Shown in pieces: positions 1 to 5,331 of a stretch of 5,331 nucleotides of DNA (positions within the stretch are counted from its first letter, which is position 1; the number at the start of each line of letters is the position of its first letter). Made by a program: the position numbers and the translations under genes. The notes beneath the pieces were generated by a model. The model did no database searches. It saw only the letters and a list, made by a program, of their open reading frames with translations, and was not told the DNA's origin. Source of the DNA: Phycisphaerae bacterium (GTDB lineage: Bacteria > Planctomycetota > Phycisphaerae > Sedimentisphaerales > Anaerobacaceae); contig JAUWBX010000194.1 of NCBI GenBank assembly GCA_030609625.1, forward strand, positions 1 through 5,331. The letters run 5' to 3'.

Positions 1-17
1 GTAGGCGGATTGCAAAA

Positions 18-201
18 ATGAACGCAAACGCTTTTTCACAAAAGGATTATGAAAATGAAACCACCCTCAGGCCCCAAAAAAACAAACCCAAACAAACCCA
101 ATCTCAAAACAGAAGTCCGATGCCGGTTCTCAGAGGCCAGATATCTGTCTTCTGCCTTCTGTTTTCTGTCTTCTATCTTCTGTCCATGGCAACGAGCATA
201 A
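18..201 (+). repeat. Low-complexity, probably dispersed repeat-like sequence with spurious-looking small ORFs
   Basis: This stretch is A/C-rich, then T/C-rich, and looks like an intergenic repeat rather than a gene. It has an exact 10-bp tandem duplication (AACAAACCCA at 81-90 and 91-100) and ends in a TTCTGTC-type heptamer array. Two frames stay open across it. One starts at 18 and runs to 281 (87 aa, with KDYENE and NKPKQTQ). The other starts at 49 behind AAGGA and runs to 201 (50 aa, with KKTNPNKPN). Both are Lys/Asn/Pro/Gln-rich, turn abruptly into a Cys/Phe/Leu/Ser tail where the heptamers are translated, and have no recognisable domain. From memory, such peptides recur in hypothetical proteins of planctomycete metagenome genomes, which would fit one DNA repeat family read in several frames. 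A real small protein cannot be excluded. The remainder, 202-394, shows only the promoter and ribosome binding site of the next gene. Confidence 0.45.
143..184 (+). repeat. Heptamer tandem repeat array (TTCTGTC type), six units
   Basis: Six consecutive 7-bp units are visible: ATCTGTC, TTCTGCC, TTCTGTT, TTCTGTC, TTCTATC and TTCTGTC. Each differs from TTCTGTC by at most one base. An 18-bp stretch of this array, TTCTGTTTTCTGTCTTCT (157-174), recurs exactly on the other strand at 5065-5082. The units are directly adjacent with no spacers, so this is a short tandem repeat and not a CRISPR array. It resembles in form the heptanucleotide repeats described in cyanobacterial intergenic DNA. No function is evident. 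Confidence 0.8.
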
Positions 202-286
202 AGGCAAAGAACAAACAGAAGAATTTACTCAGGTGTTATTGTCGAAAATCCCGGCAAGAGCGACTATATTTAATCCAATAAAAAAG

Positions 287-315
287 TTGACAATCACCTG
301 GACGGGTGCTAATTT
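287..315 (+). promoter_or_regulatory. Candidate sigma-70-type promoter for the SH3b protein gene
   Basis: A perfect -35 hexamer TTGACA (287-292) is followed, 17 nt later, by TAATTT (310-315). TAATTT matches the TATAAT consensus at only three positions, but TG at 307-308 creates an extended -10 (TGCTAATTT). Transcription would start near 322, giving an untranslated leader of about 73 nt before the start codon at 395. The match is by eye, and planctomycete promoter consensus is less well defined than that of E. coli. Confidence 0.4.
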
Positions 316-381
316 GAATGAGCGATAAGTTATTTAGCGGCTTTGTTGTTTGTTGATTTGGGGAATAGGAACCTATTTTTT

Positions 382-386
382 GGGAG
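382..386 (+). promoter_or_regulatory. Ribosome binding site GGGAG that fixes the start at 395
   Basis: GGGAG lies 8 nt before the ATG at 395. The longer in-frame ATG at 350 has no purine-rich site at a suitable distance and would put 15 extra residues before a clean signal peptide, so 395 is preferred. Confidence 0.65.
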
Positions 387-394
387 CTATAAAA

Positions 395-1570
395 ATGCAA
401 TCTTATATCAAATTGTTCGCCATCGTTATTTTAACCTCTTTAGTGTCAGTCGGCTTTGCCCAGGAAGCTGCCACTCCAACTATTGGCACCGAGGAAGCCG
501 GTACCCTATCTTTTCCCTATATGGCCGAGATAACCGGAGATGATGTTTATGTCCGCTCCGGTCCGGGTACGAACTTTTACTACTGCGGCAAACTCAGCAA
601 AGGCGACAAAGTAAAAATTATCGGCAAACAGTTTAGCTGGGCCCGCGTTGTTCCGCCGGTGGGGAGTTTTTCCTGGATTTCAATACAGTATGTCAGCATT
701 GACCCGGACAATTCTACAGTCGGCTCTGTTACCGGTGACAGGGTCCGTGTCTATGCCGGTTCCGATTTCAGAAAGCCGTTACATTCCATGACTCTACAGG
801 GGAAGCTCGACAAGAGCGACAAAGTCAAATTATTGGGCGAACAGATGGACGATTATTACAAAATAGTCCCTCCGTCTTTTGCCTATCTTTGGGTAAGCAT
901 CAATTTTACAAAGCCGCTCAAGCAGGTTATAGTGGTCGCCCCGACTGTCGGGCCATCGACTGATAAGCCGCCGGCTGTTGAACCGACGACTGAACCCAAC
1001 GATACTCCCGATAAGGTTGTTCCCGAGCCGGTCTTGCCTAAGACAGCGCTTGAAATATATAGCGCTCTGAAAGAGCAGTTCGACGCCGAGCGGGCCAAAC
1101 CAATAGACCAACAAAACTACGCAGATATAAAAGAGGCGCTTATTAAAATTGCCATGGACAAAACGGCCGACAAGGTTGCACGCTATGCGGAGTTTGTGCT
1201 TAAGCAGATAAAGGACTTTGAATTAGTTTTGGAAGTGTCCAAAGCAGTTCGGCTCCAAAACGAGCAATTGCAGAAGATTAGGGAGCGGATAGATAAGGCC
1301 CGTGCCACAAGACTGGCGGCCTTTGAAGACCTGGGCAGATTTGCGGTTGTAGGACAGCTTCAAACTTTCACGACTTACGGCCCCGGACACTACCGTATAA
1401 TCGACAAATCGGGCAAAACCATTTGTTACGCTTTGCCGAGCCCCCAGGTCCCGCAGACGCAACTGAGCAAACTTATAGGCCGGAATGTGGGGCTGGTTGG
1501 AACAGTAGAGCCGCATAAACAAACAGCGAGCGCTCTGGTACGATTCACAGAAATAGCTGAATTAGAATAG
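395..1570 (+). CDS. Secreted SH3b-domain protein with C-terminal OB-like beta domain
   Basis: This is a 391-aa exported protein of unknown specific role. Residues 1-22 form a Sec signal peptide (KLFAIVILTSLVSVGFA, cleavage likely before QEA). Residues 43-102 are a bacterial SH3 domain with the typical VYVRSGPGTNF turn and W94. Residues 109-176 are a second, more divergent copy (RVRVYAGSDF). Both copies share a DKVK(I/L)(I/L)G(K/E)Q strand, a VPP turn and a final W(V/I)SI strand, which suggests internal duplication. A Pro/Thr/Glu-rich linker (about 181-216) leads to a charged helical region (217-310). The C-terminal 313-391 is predicted beta-rich, with a GQL...HYRIID.SGK...YALPSP pattern and then GRNVGLVGTV, suggesting an OB-like fold. 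SH3b domains often bind peptidoglycan or other cell-envelope ligands, so an envelope role is inferred. The gene is monocistronic by context, with its own promoter candidate, and converges on the isomerase gene downstream. Confidence 0.88.
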   Translation: MQSYIKLFAIVILTSLVSVGFAQEAATPTIGTEEAGTLSFPYMAEITGDDVYVRSGPGTNFYYCGKLSKGDKVKIIGKQFSWARVVPPVGSFSWISIQYVSIDPDNSTVGSVTGDRVRVYAGSDFRKPLHSMTLQGKLDKSDKVKLLGEQMDDYYKIVPPSFAYLWVSINFTKPLKQVIVVAPTVGPSTDKPPAVEPTTEPNDTPDKVVPEPVLPKTALEIYSALKEQFDAERAKPIDQQNYADIKEALIKIAMDKTADKVARYAEFVLKQIKDFELVLEVSKAVRLQNEQLQKIRERIDKARATRLAAFEDLGRFAVVGQLQTFTTYGPGHYRIIDKSGKTICYALPSPQVPQTQLSKLIGRNVGLVGTVEPHKQTASALVRFTEIAELE

Positions 1571-1581
1571 AAGCACCCGGC

Positions 1582-2502
1582 CTAAAAATCGTCGCAGGCT
1601 CGATAGGCTTCGATGACCGCCATCTCGCCTTGCCTGCCCGGTTTGCTTCTGCCATGCTCCATACATAATACGCCCTGATAGCCTTTCTTATAGAGATGTT
1701 TGAAGATATTTTTGTAATTGATTTCTCCGGTTGTTGGCTCCTTACGGCCTGGATTGTCACCCAAATGAAAACTGGCGATTTCATCCCAGGCCATATCGAT
1801 ATTCGGGATAAGGTTGCCTTCGGTGATCTGCTGGTGATACAGGTCATCGACAATTTTGCAGGAAGGGCTATTCACCGCCCGGCAAATCTGATACGCCTGC
1901 GGAATCTTCGTCAAAAATAATCCCGGATGATTCGTCCACGCATTCAGCGGCTCAAGTACGAGCACCAGTCCAGACGGCTCGCATACTTTGGCGCAATGCT
2001 TAAGGTTCTCTATTACGTTAGCCGTCTGATAATCCCACTCAAGGCCCTCATCGAATCGACCGGGCACGGCCAGCGCCCACTTGGCGTTGACCCGCTTAGC
2101 CAATTCAACACCGTCCTTCATCTTGTTTATCAGCATCTCGCGTATCGCCTTATCGCGGGTAACAAATGACTTCACGCTGAAATCGGCATACAAGACAAAC
2201 GGCCCTATGGTCATACCCAATCGGTCCGTTTCTTTTGCAATCTTTTCCTGCAAATCCTTCGGCTTTCTTATCAAGCCGTTATCGAACATAGCGGAAAAAC
2301 CCTGGTCGGCCATAAACTTGAGCTGGTCGATTTCGTCCCTGCCCGCGTGCTGGCGAAACATGCCAAAGTTTGGTGCATATTTGAGCTTGAACTTCTTTGA
2401 AGTCCCTGCCGCCTGCGCTGTAGAGATTGCCGTCGAAACCGCCACTGCTGCAGCAGCGGAAGCCATAAAATTACGCCGAGTAATCTTTTTGCGGTTGTTC
2501 AT
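1582..2502 (-). CDS. Tat-exported hydroxypyruvate-isomerase-like TIM-barrel protein
   Basis: This 306-aa protein belongs to the AP_endonuc_2 TIM-barrel superfamily (sugar phosphate isomerase/epimerase), closest in motifs to hydroxypyruvate isomerase (Hyi/OtnI). Residues 1-32 are a twin-arginine signal: TRRNFM at 8-13, an Ala-rich hydrophobic stretch and an AQAA cleavage site. The barrel shows the expected metal and catalytic positions: E184 (LVLEPLN), D220 before LYH, H246 (SFHLGD) and E282 (MEHG). The stretch DNPGRKEPTTGEINY (249-263) is the Hyi-type signature. Family members interconvert aldehyde and keto forms of small sugars, but the substrate here is not evident, and export argues against simple hydroxypyruvate metabolism. 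In-frame ATGs at 2529 and 2583 are rejected: AGGAG sits 7 nt before 2502 and the Tat motif is best placed from there. The gene is last in the minus-strand cluster, 122 nt after the previous gene, and ends 11 bp from the convergent SH3b gene. Confidence 0.88.
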   Translation of the reverse strand: MNNRKKITRRNFMASAAAAVAVSTAISTAQAAGTSKKFKLKYAPNFGMFRQHAGRDEIDQLKFMADQGFSAMFDNGLIRKPKDLQEKIAKETDRLGMTIGPFVLYADFSVKSFVTRDKAIREMLINKMKDGVELAKRVNAKWALAVPGRFDEGLEWDYQTANVIENLKHCAKVCEPSGLVLVLEPLNAWTNHPGLFLTKIPQAYQICRAVNSPSCKIVDDLYHQQITEGNLIPNIDMAWDEIASFHLGDNPGRKEPTTGEINYKNIFKHLYKKGYQGVLCMEHGRSKPGRQGEMAVIEAYRACDDF

Positions 2503-2509
2503 TTCGATA

Positions 2510-2514
2510 CTCCT
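2510..2514 (-). promoter_or_regulatory. Ribosome binding site AGGAG that fixes the start at 2502
   Basis: On the minus strand AGGAG stands 7 nt before the ATG at 2502-2500. It overlaps the TAG stop (2515-2513) of a 9-codon upstream ORF. Confidence 0.7.
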
Positions 2515-2542
2515 AAAAGTGACGTTCATTGTTCTGCTGCAT
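2513..2542 (-). other. Possible 9-codon upstream ORF (leader peptide)
   Basis: The minus strand encodes MQQNNERHF followed by TAG, from an ATG at 2542. A purine-rich GGGAGGAGA (2551-2543) directly precedes it. That gives a strong but closely spaced Shine-Dalgarno, with 3 nt between GGAGG and ATG. The stop codon lies within the ribosome binding site of the isomerase gene, a geometry that would permit translational coupling. No run of one amino acid typical of attenuation leaders is seen, and the purine-rich tract may be fortuitous. Confidence 0.25.
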
Positions 2543-2570
2543 TCTCCTCCCTTTCGGGTATGCAACTGTC

Positions 2571-2599
2571 TTTCTACAAACATTTACAATCAAAGGCAA
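2571..2599 (-). promoter_or_regulatory. Weak promoter candidate before the Tat isomerase gene
   Basis: On the minus strand TTGCCT (2599-2594) and TAGAAA (2576-2571) are separated by 17 nt. Each matches the sigma-70 consensus at four of six positions. It lies in the 122-nt gap and could give this gene its own transcript, but matches of this quality are common by chance in A/T-rich DNA. Confidence 0.2.
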
Positions 2600-2624
2600 A
2601 GATGCTAAACAATACCGACAAACC

Positions 2625-3452
2625 TTATACCAATTCCTTGAGATGCTTGAGACTGCGCTGTGCCTGGTCGGGCGTACCACACTCCACGGAAAATACGATG
2701 TCGCGAGGGGTCTTTTTACTGACAATTTCGATGACCCTGGCCCAGTCGATGACGCCATCGCCACAGGCGCAACCCACCGGCGTACCGGTTACCTTGCCCC
2801 GCTCAGCTTCTGCGTGCTCTACGGAAATATCCTTTGCGTGCAAATGTACCAGCCTTTCAGCCACGCGTTCCAGCCACTCGTACACATCCTGCCCGGCCAA
2901 ATAGGCATTGCCGGTATCCAGGTTGATGCCGATGGCCGGCGATTTGACCAGATTGTAGATACGGTCCAAACCATCAGGCGTTTTGGAGTATTGGGCGTGG
3001 GGTTCCAGCCCTATAACAACGCCGCGACGCTCGGCGATAAAGGCCGCTTCCTGAAGCGTGTATTTAATCAACACGTGGTCCTCTTCTTCGGTCGTCCACC
3101 TGGCTTTGACGCCTTCGTCAGTATTGACTACCGGCACTCCTATCTCGGCGGCAACACGAATCGCCATCTTGATGTACTCTCCGTGAACCTCCGGCCTGCC
3201 CAAAGGCCCGTGCGACTGAAGAGCGGAAATCTTCAATCCCGCTTTGTCGCATGCTTCCTTGATTCGGTATGGGTCGTCGAACATCGAAACGGTGTGGAAA
3301 TACCCGGCCTCGCTCATCAGCTCCCGGCCAAAGTGAACCATAGGCTCTATGTACTCGAAGCCCATCTCAGCAGCTTTCTCAACAGCCCACTCAAAAGGCT
3401 TGTCGCTGCTGCGAGAAAACTCAGTGTTTAGGCCAATATAGACATTACCCAT
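2625..3452 (-). CDS. Sugar phosphate isomerase/epimerase family TIM-barrel protein (cytoplasmic)
   Basis: This 275-aa protein is a full-length AP_endonuc_2-type TIM barrel, the fold of xylose isomerase-like, IolE/IolI and related enzymes. It starts directly with the first barrel strand (VYIGLNTEF) and has no signal peptide, so it should be cytoplasmic, unlike its two neighbours. Metal/catalytic residues expected for the fold are visible: E150 (GLEPH), D179 with the NLDTGN motif (177-182), H205 in HLHAKD and E257 in SVECGT. The loop GDGVIDW (231-237) matches the usual G-x-G-x-(I/V)-D-W motif. ALQSHGP (77-83) provides a further active-site His. AAGGAG (3467-3462) lies 9 nt before the ATG and supports this start. 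Such enzymes carry out isomerisation, epimerisation or dehydration of keto sugars and inositol derivatives through a divalent metal. The neighbouring dehydrogenases suggest the substrate is an oxidised sugar or cyclitol, but its identity is not readable. Confidence 0.88.
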   Translation of the reverse strand: MGNVYIGLNTEFSRSSDKPFEWAVEKAAEMGFEYIEPMVHFGRELMSEAGYFHTVSMFDDPYRIKEACDKAGLKISALQSHGPLGRPEVHGEYIKMAIRVAAEIGVPVVNTDEGVKARWTTEEEDHVLIKYTLQEAAFIAERRGVVIGLEPHAQYSKTPDGLDRIYNLVKSPAIGINLDTGNAYLAGQDVYEWLERVAERLVHLHAKDISVEHAEAERGKVTGTPVGCACGDGVIDWARVIEIVSKKTPRDIVFSVECGTPDQAQRSLKHLKELV

Positions 3453-3517
3453 TTTCGCAAGCTCCTTAATTTTCTATCATCAAATCTTCTGCAAAATACG
3501 ATTCTTTTCTTTAGAGA

Positions 3518-3668
3518 GTGTATGAAAAGTTGCGATTTTCGTCATTGTCATCCCTTCGACAAGCTCAAGGATAAACTCCACGAAGGATATCCAGCAAAGA
3601 AGCAAAAAACCGAGATTCTTCACTGCGCTGCGCTCCGTTCAGAATGACAAAATGGTCTTTTCATATAC
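3518..3668. repeat. Intergenic inverted-repeat element, about 150 bp
   Basis: The ends form an imperfect inverted repeat: GTGTATGAAAAG (3518-3529) against the complement of CTTTTCATATAC (3657-3668), 11 of 12 matching. An ATTTT tract and then GTCATT (3541-3546) are mirrored by AATGAC (3643-3648). Inside, GTCATCCCTTCGACAAGCTC (3547-3566) and, on the minus strand, GTCATTCTGAACGGAGCG (3648-3631) resemble the GTCATTC...GAAGAATCTC and CCTTCGACAAGCTCAGG intergenic repeats that I remember from many environmental bacterial genomes. It encodes nothing convincing. The element begins 4 nt after the stop codon of the oxidoreductase gene and lies wholly inside the 220-nt gap, so it would be transcribed within the cluster mRNA. 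It lacks the GC-rich stem plus U-tract of an intrinsic terminator. It could be a MITE-like or REP-like mobile repeat. Confidence 0.6.
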
Positions 3669-3672
3669 TTTC

Positions 3673-4986
3673 TTACAAATGCCACGGACTGCGCATCGGG
3701 CGGGCCAGCATTCGGTTAGCTTCATTATCACCTATGAACCGTTCATCGGCCGGGTCCCACCTGAGCTTGCGCTTCAGTCGAACTGCTATTTCCGGAATCA
3801 AACCGAGATATGAAGCTTTGTGGCCTGCTTCGACCGGGGACACCGGGTCACGACGGGTCCGCACACACTGAAGAAAATCGCCATGGTGGTTTGTAGATTC
3901 GTAGAGACGGCCCTCATTTGGCTCGATTTTCACTTCTAACAGCGAGGCCGGCCCAGCCCAAATCCCTCCGCGGTTGACATGGACCCAGCCCTTGTCGCCC
4001 TCAAACCGGCAGCCCTGCTTATTTGGATTGCCGGTGTCTGTATAAGTCATTCGCAGGCCGTTAGTGTAGTTAAACTCGGCTTGCCAATCGTTAATGTTGT
4101 CGGTAAAACCATCGTTGCGATAGCTGCCTTTGCAGACGACCTCGAACGGTTCGCCGGTGAGTGCCGGACAGCCCCAGTTCGCAATGTCCAGATGATGCAC
4201 GCCCCAGTTGACGATGAAACCGGCGCAGTAATCCCATATCAGGTACCAGTCGGGCCAGGCCAGTCTGCCTCCGTTGTAATGTTTCATAGGGGCCGGACCG
4301 ACGTACATATCGTAGTCAAGCCCCGGTGGTATCGGTTCGACTGTGGTAGGTTTACGATATGTTCGCTTATATTCAGGTCCAGGCGCAGCGACCTTGACTG
4401 TGTGGAGCTTGCCAAGGTATCCGCTTCGCGCAAGCTCGCAGGCGAACCGGAACTTGCGCTCCGACCTCTGCTGTGTACCGGTCTGGAATACCCGGCCATA
4501 CCTTCGCACTGCATCGCGGATTGCCTGGCCCTCGAGGACTGCCACACCTAATGGTTTTTCGCAATACATATCTTTGCCAGCCTGTGCGGCCGCAACAGCC
4601 ATCAACGCGTGCCAATGGTCCGGGGGGGCAATCATCACGGCATCAATATCCTCGCGAGCGAGAAGGTCACGAAAGTCGTTGTAGGCGGCGCATCCCTTGT
4701 CACCGTATTGCCGGTCAACAATATCCCTGGCTTTCTGGCGGCGCTCGGCGCGAACATCACAAACAGCAACGACCCGCACATCCCCGTACCCCATAAATGC
4801 ACGCATATTCGAGGTACCCTGACCACCCATACCGATACAGCCCATTACGATGCGATTGCTCGCGGCACTATCGGCTTTACCCAAAGATAAGGAAGGCATA
4901 ACATAAGGAAATGCTATCGCACCGGCAGCGATTCCTGTTGCTTTTTTTAGAAACCGACGTCGATTAAAGTTTTTTTGTGCTGACAT
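3673..4986 (-). CDS. Tat-exported Gfo/Idh/MocA family oxidoreductase
   Basis: This 437-aa NAD(P)-dependent sugar or cyclitol dehydrogenase belongs to the glucose-fructose oxidoreductase/inositol dehydrogenase family. Residues 1-40 are a twin-arginine signal with a near-perfect motif, RRRFLK (9-14), then a hydrophobic stretch to about 30. The Rossmann fold follows, with GCIGMGGQG (49-57), an acidic strand end AVCDV (74-78) and APPDHWH (120-126). EKP (143-145) carries the conserved active-site Lys. GVHHLD (262-267) in the second domain carries the His region. The C-terminal part fits the bacterial Gfo/Idh/MocA C-terminal domain common in planctomycete members. No lipobox is present. The start at 4986 is chosen because GAGGAG lies 9 nt upstream; the in-frame ATG at 5043 would add 19 residues before the Tat motif. 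Zymomonas glucose-fructose oxidoreductase, a relative, is exported by Tat with bound NADP, so export of a dehydrogenase is plausible. The substrate is unknown. Confidence 0.92.
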   Translation of the reverse strand: MSAQKNFNRRRFLKKATGIAAGAIAFPYVMPSLSLGKADSAASNRIVMGCIGMGGQGTSNMRAFMGYGDVRVVAVCDVRAERRQKARDIVDRQYGDKGCAAYNDFRDLLAREDIDAVMIAPPDHWHALMAVAAAQAGKDMYCEKPLGVAVLEGQAIRDAVRRYGRVFQTGTQQRSERKFRFACELARSGYLGKLHTVKVAAPGPEYKRTYRKPTTVEPIPPGLDYDMYVGPAPMKHYNGGRLAWPDWYLIWDYCAGFIVNWGVHHLDIANWGCPALTGEPFEVVCKGSYRNDGFTDNINDWQAEFNYTNGLRMTYTDTGNPNKQGCRFEGDKGWVHVNRGGIWAGPASLLEVKIEPNEGRLYESTNHHGDFLQCVRTRRDPVSPVEAGHKASYLGLIPEIAVRLKRKLRWDPADERFIGDNEANRMLARPMRSPWHL

Positions 4987-4995
4987 CACTAAAGT

Positions 4996-5001
4996 CTCCT
5001 C
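4996..5001 (-). promoter_or_regulatory. Ribosome binding site GAGGAG that fixes the start at 4986
   Basis: On the minus strand GAGGAG lies 9 nt before the ATG at 4986-4984. It decides for this start over the in-frame ATG at 5043. Confidence 0.7.
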
Positions 5002-5061
5002 GAAATTAACACCGCTGTGCCCAAGTGAGTAAAAGACCCACACGGATCCAGAGACACCGAA

Positions 5062-5082
5062 AACAGAAGACAGAAAACAGAA
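5062..5082 (-). repeat. Heptamer tandem repeat array, three units, inverted relative to 143-184
   Basis: Read on the minus strand, the units are TTCTGTT, TTCTGTC and TTCTGTT, with a degenerate fourth (TTCGGTG, 5061-5055). On the plus strand, the adjacent TTCTGAC (5088-5094) and TTCGGTT (5095-5101) are units in opposite orientation, so the array is partly palindromic and could form weak stems (CAGAA with TTCTG, CCGAA with TTCGG). It lies in the 154-nt gap between the two oxidoreductase genes. No convincing promoter or terminator is seen in the rest of this gap. Confidence 0.7.
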
Positions 5083-5140
5083 CTAACTTCTGACTTCGGT
5101 TTATGCGAACCCTTTCAAACTTTGCATCTACATTTTTTCT

Positions 5141-5331
5141 TTATGCCTTCTTGAATGCTGTCCATTTCTGCCTGCTCCTGGTGCTGGCCAAAACGGTCTC
5201 TATGAACAGCATGCCCCGCAGGCCATCGTCAACATTCGGGAAGTCCAGTGCCAACGGGTCCGGTTTTGTCCTGGTTATTCTTGCTCGCACAGTTTCGGCA
5301 AAGTTGTAGTAATTGTTGGCGAAGGCCTCAA
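5141..5331 (-). CDS. Gfo/Idh/MocA family oxidoreductase, C-terminal fragment (cut by window edge)
   Basis: Only the last 62 residues are in the window; the gene continues past the right edge. The visible part begins EAFANNYYNFAETVRARI, followed by DPLALDFPNVDDGLRGM, then FIETVLAST and QKWTAF before TAA at 5143-5141. This arrangement is typical of the C-terminus of Gfo/Idh/MocA dehydrogenases: a helix with NF(A/x)(E/D)(A/T)(I/V)R, a D(F/Y)P...(D/E)DG(L/V)(R/K)GM helix start, and a terminal S...W..(F/V). It shows no obvious similarity at its C-terminus to the neighbouring oxidoreductase, so the two belong to different subfamilies rather than a recent duplication. It is the most upstream gene seen in the minus-strand cluster. 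The cofactor domain and any signal peptide are outside the window. Confidence 0.82.
   Translation of the reverse strand, partial: EAFANNYYNFAETVRARITRTKPDPLALDFPNVDDGLRGMLFIETVLASTRSRQKWTAFKKA

Noticed and set aside
143..184. CRISPR array
   Set aside because: The 7-bp units are contiguous with no unique spacers, and no cas gene is nearby.
18..281. 87-codon frame as a genuine protein gene
   Set aside because: There is no good ribosome binding site, the composition is low-complexity and switches abruptly, and a second frame is open over the same repeat. It is kept only as part of the repeat entry.
2549..2558. CCCGAAAGGG mini-hairpin as a terminator in the gap before the Tat isomerase gene
   Set aside because: The stem is only 3 bp and is followed by GAGGAG rather than a U-tract on the minus strand.
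2529..3431. 300-codon plus-strand open frame
   Set aside because: It lies opposite the TIM-barrel isomerase gene, which has clear family motifs and a ribosome binding site. The plus-strand translation shows no domain and is a shadow of the real gene.
3979..4551. 190-codon plus-strand open frame
   Set aside because: It is antisense to the Gfo/Idh/MocA oxidoreductase, whose motifs run continuously through the same bases. No family features appear in the plus-strand translation.
4622..4628. Run of seven G as a phase-variation site or sequencing-error frameshift
   Set aside because: The frame is intact across it and encodes the conserved family motif APPDHW, so ordinary codon choice (GCC CCC CCG) explains it.
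5087..5140. Terminator after the partial oxidoreductase gene
   Set aside because: The A/T tract at 5131-5140 gives an A-rich, not U-rich, stretch in the minus-strand transcript, and no strong stem precedes it.

Overview
The window looks like a piece of a Planctomycetota genome, probably a Phycisphaerae/Sedimentisphaerales-type environmental lineage. This assignment is an inference. It rests on three things: Tat-exported Gfo/Idh/MocA oxidoreductases and TIM-barrel isomerases lying next to each other, a secreted SH3b protein with a separate C-terminal beta domain, and a repeat-like low-complexity stretch at the left edge whose translation (KDYENE...NKPKQTQ) I remember as recurring in hypothetical proteins from such genomes. 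No rRNA, tRNA, CRISPR array, transposase or phage gene is visible.

Layout, left to right. Positions 1-394 hold no convincing gene. They contain a repeat-like stretch (18-201) with a 10-bp tandem duplication and a six-unit TTCTGTC-type heptamer array, followed by a good promoter candidate (287-315). The only plus-strand gene, 395-1570, encodes a 391-aa exported protein with two SH3b-like domains, a Pro/Thr-rich linker, a helical segment and a C-terminal OB-like beta domain. It converges, with an 11-bp gap, on a minus-strand cluster that fills the rest of the window.

The minus-strand cluster, in transcription order, has four genes. The first is the C-terminal end of a Gfo/Idh/MocA oxidoreductase (5141 to beyond the right edge). 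Next come a complete Tat-signal Gfo/Idh/MocA oxidoreductase (4986-3673), a cytoplasmic AP_endonuc_2-type TIM-barrel sugar isomerase/epimerase (3452-2625) and a Tat-signal hydroxypyruvate-isomerase-like TIM-barrel protein (2502-1582). The gaps are 154, 220 and 122 nt, wide for a tight operon, but the genes share strand and theme. The 220-nt gap holds an inverted-repeat element of about 150 bp (3518-3668), and the 154-nt gap holds a second copy of the heptamer array in opposite orientation.

Working model (inference): the cluster oxidises and isomerises a sugar, cyclitol or sugar acid, possibly through 3-keto intermediates as in other pathways that pair Gfo/Idh/MocA dehydrogenases with TIM-barrel isomerases (myo-inositol and levoglucosan catabolism). 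The Tat signals put one oxidoreductase and one isomerase outside the cytoplasm, while the middle isomerase stays inside, so the route may be split across the membrane. The substrate cannot be read from the sequence.
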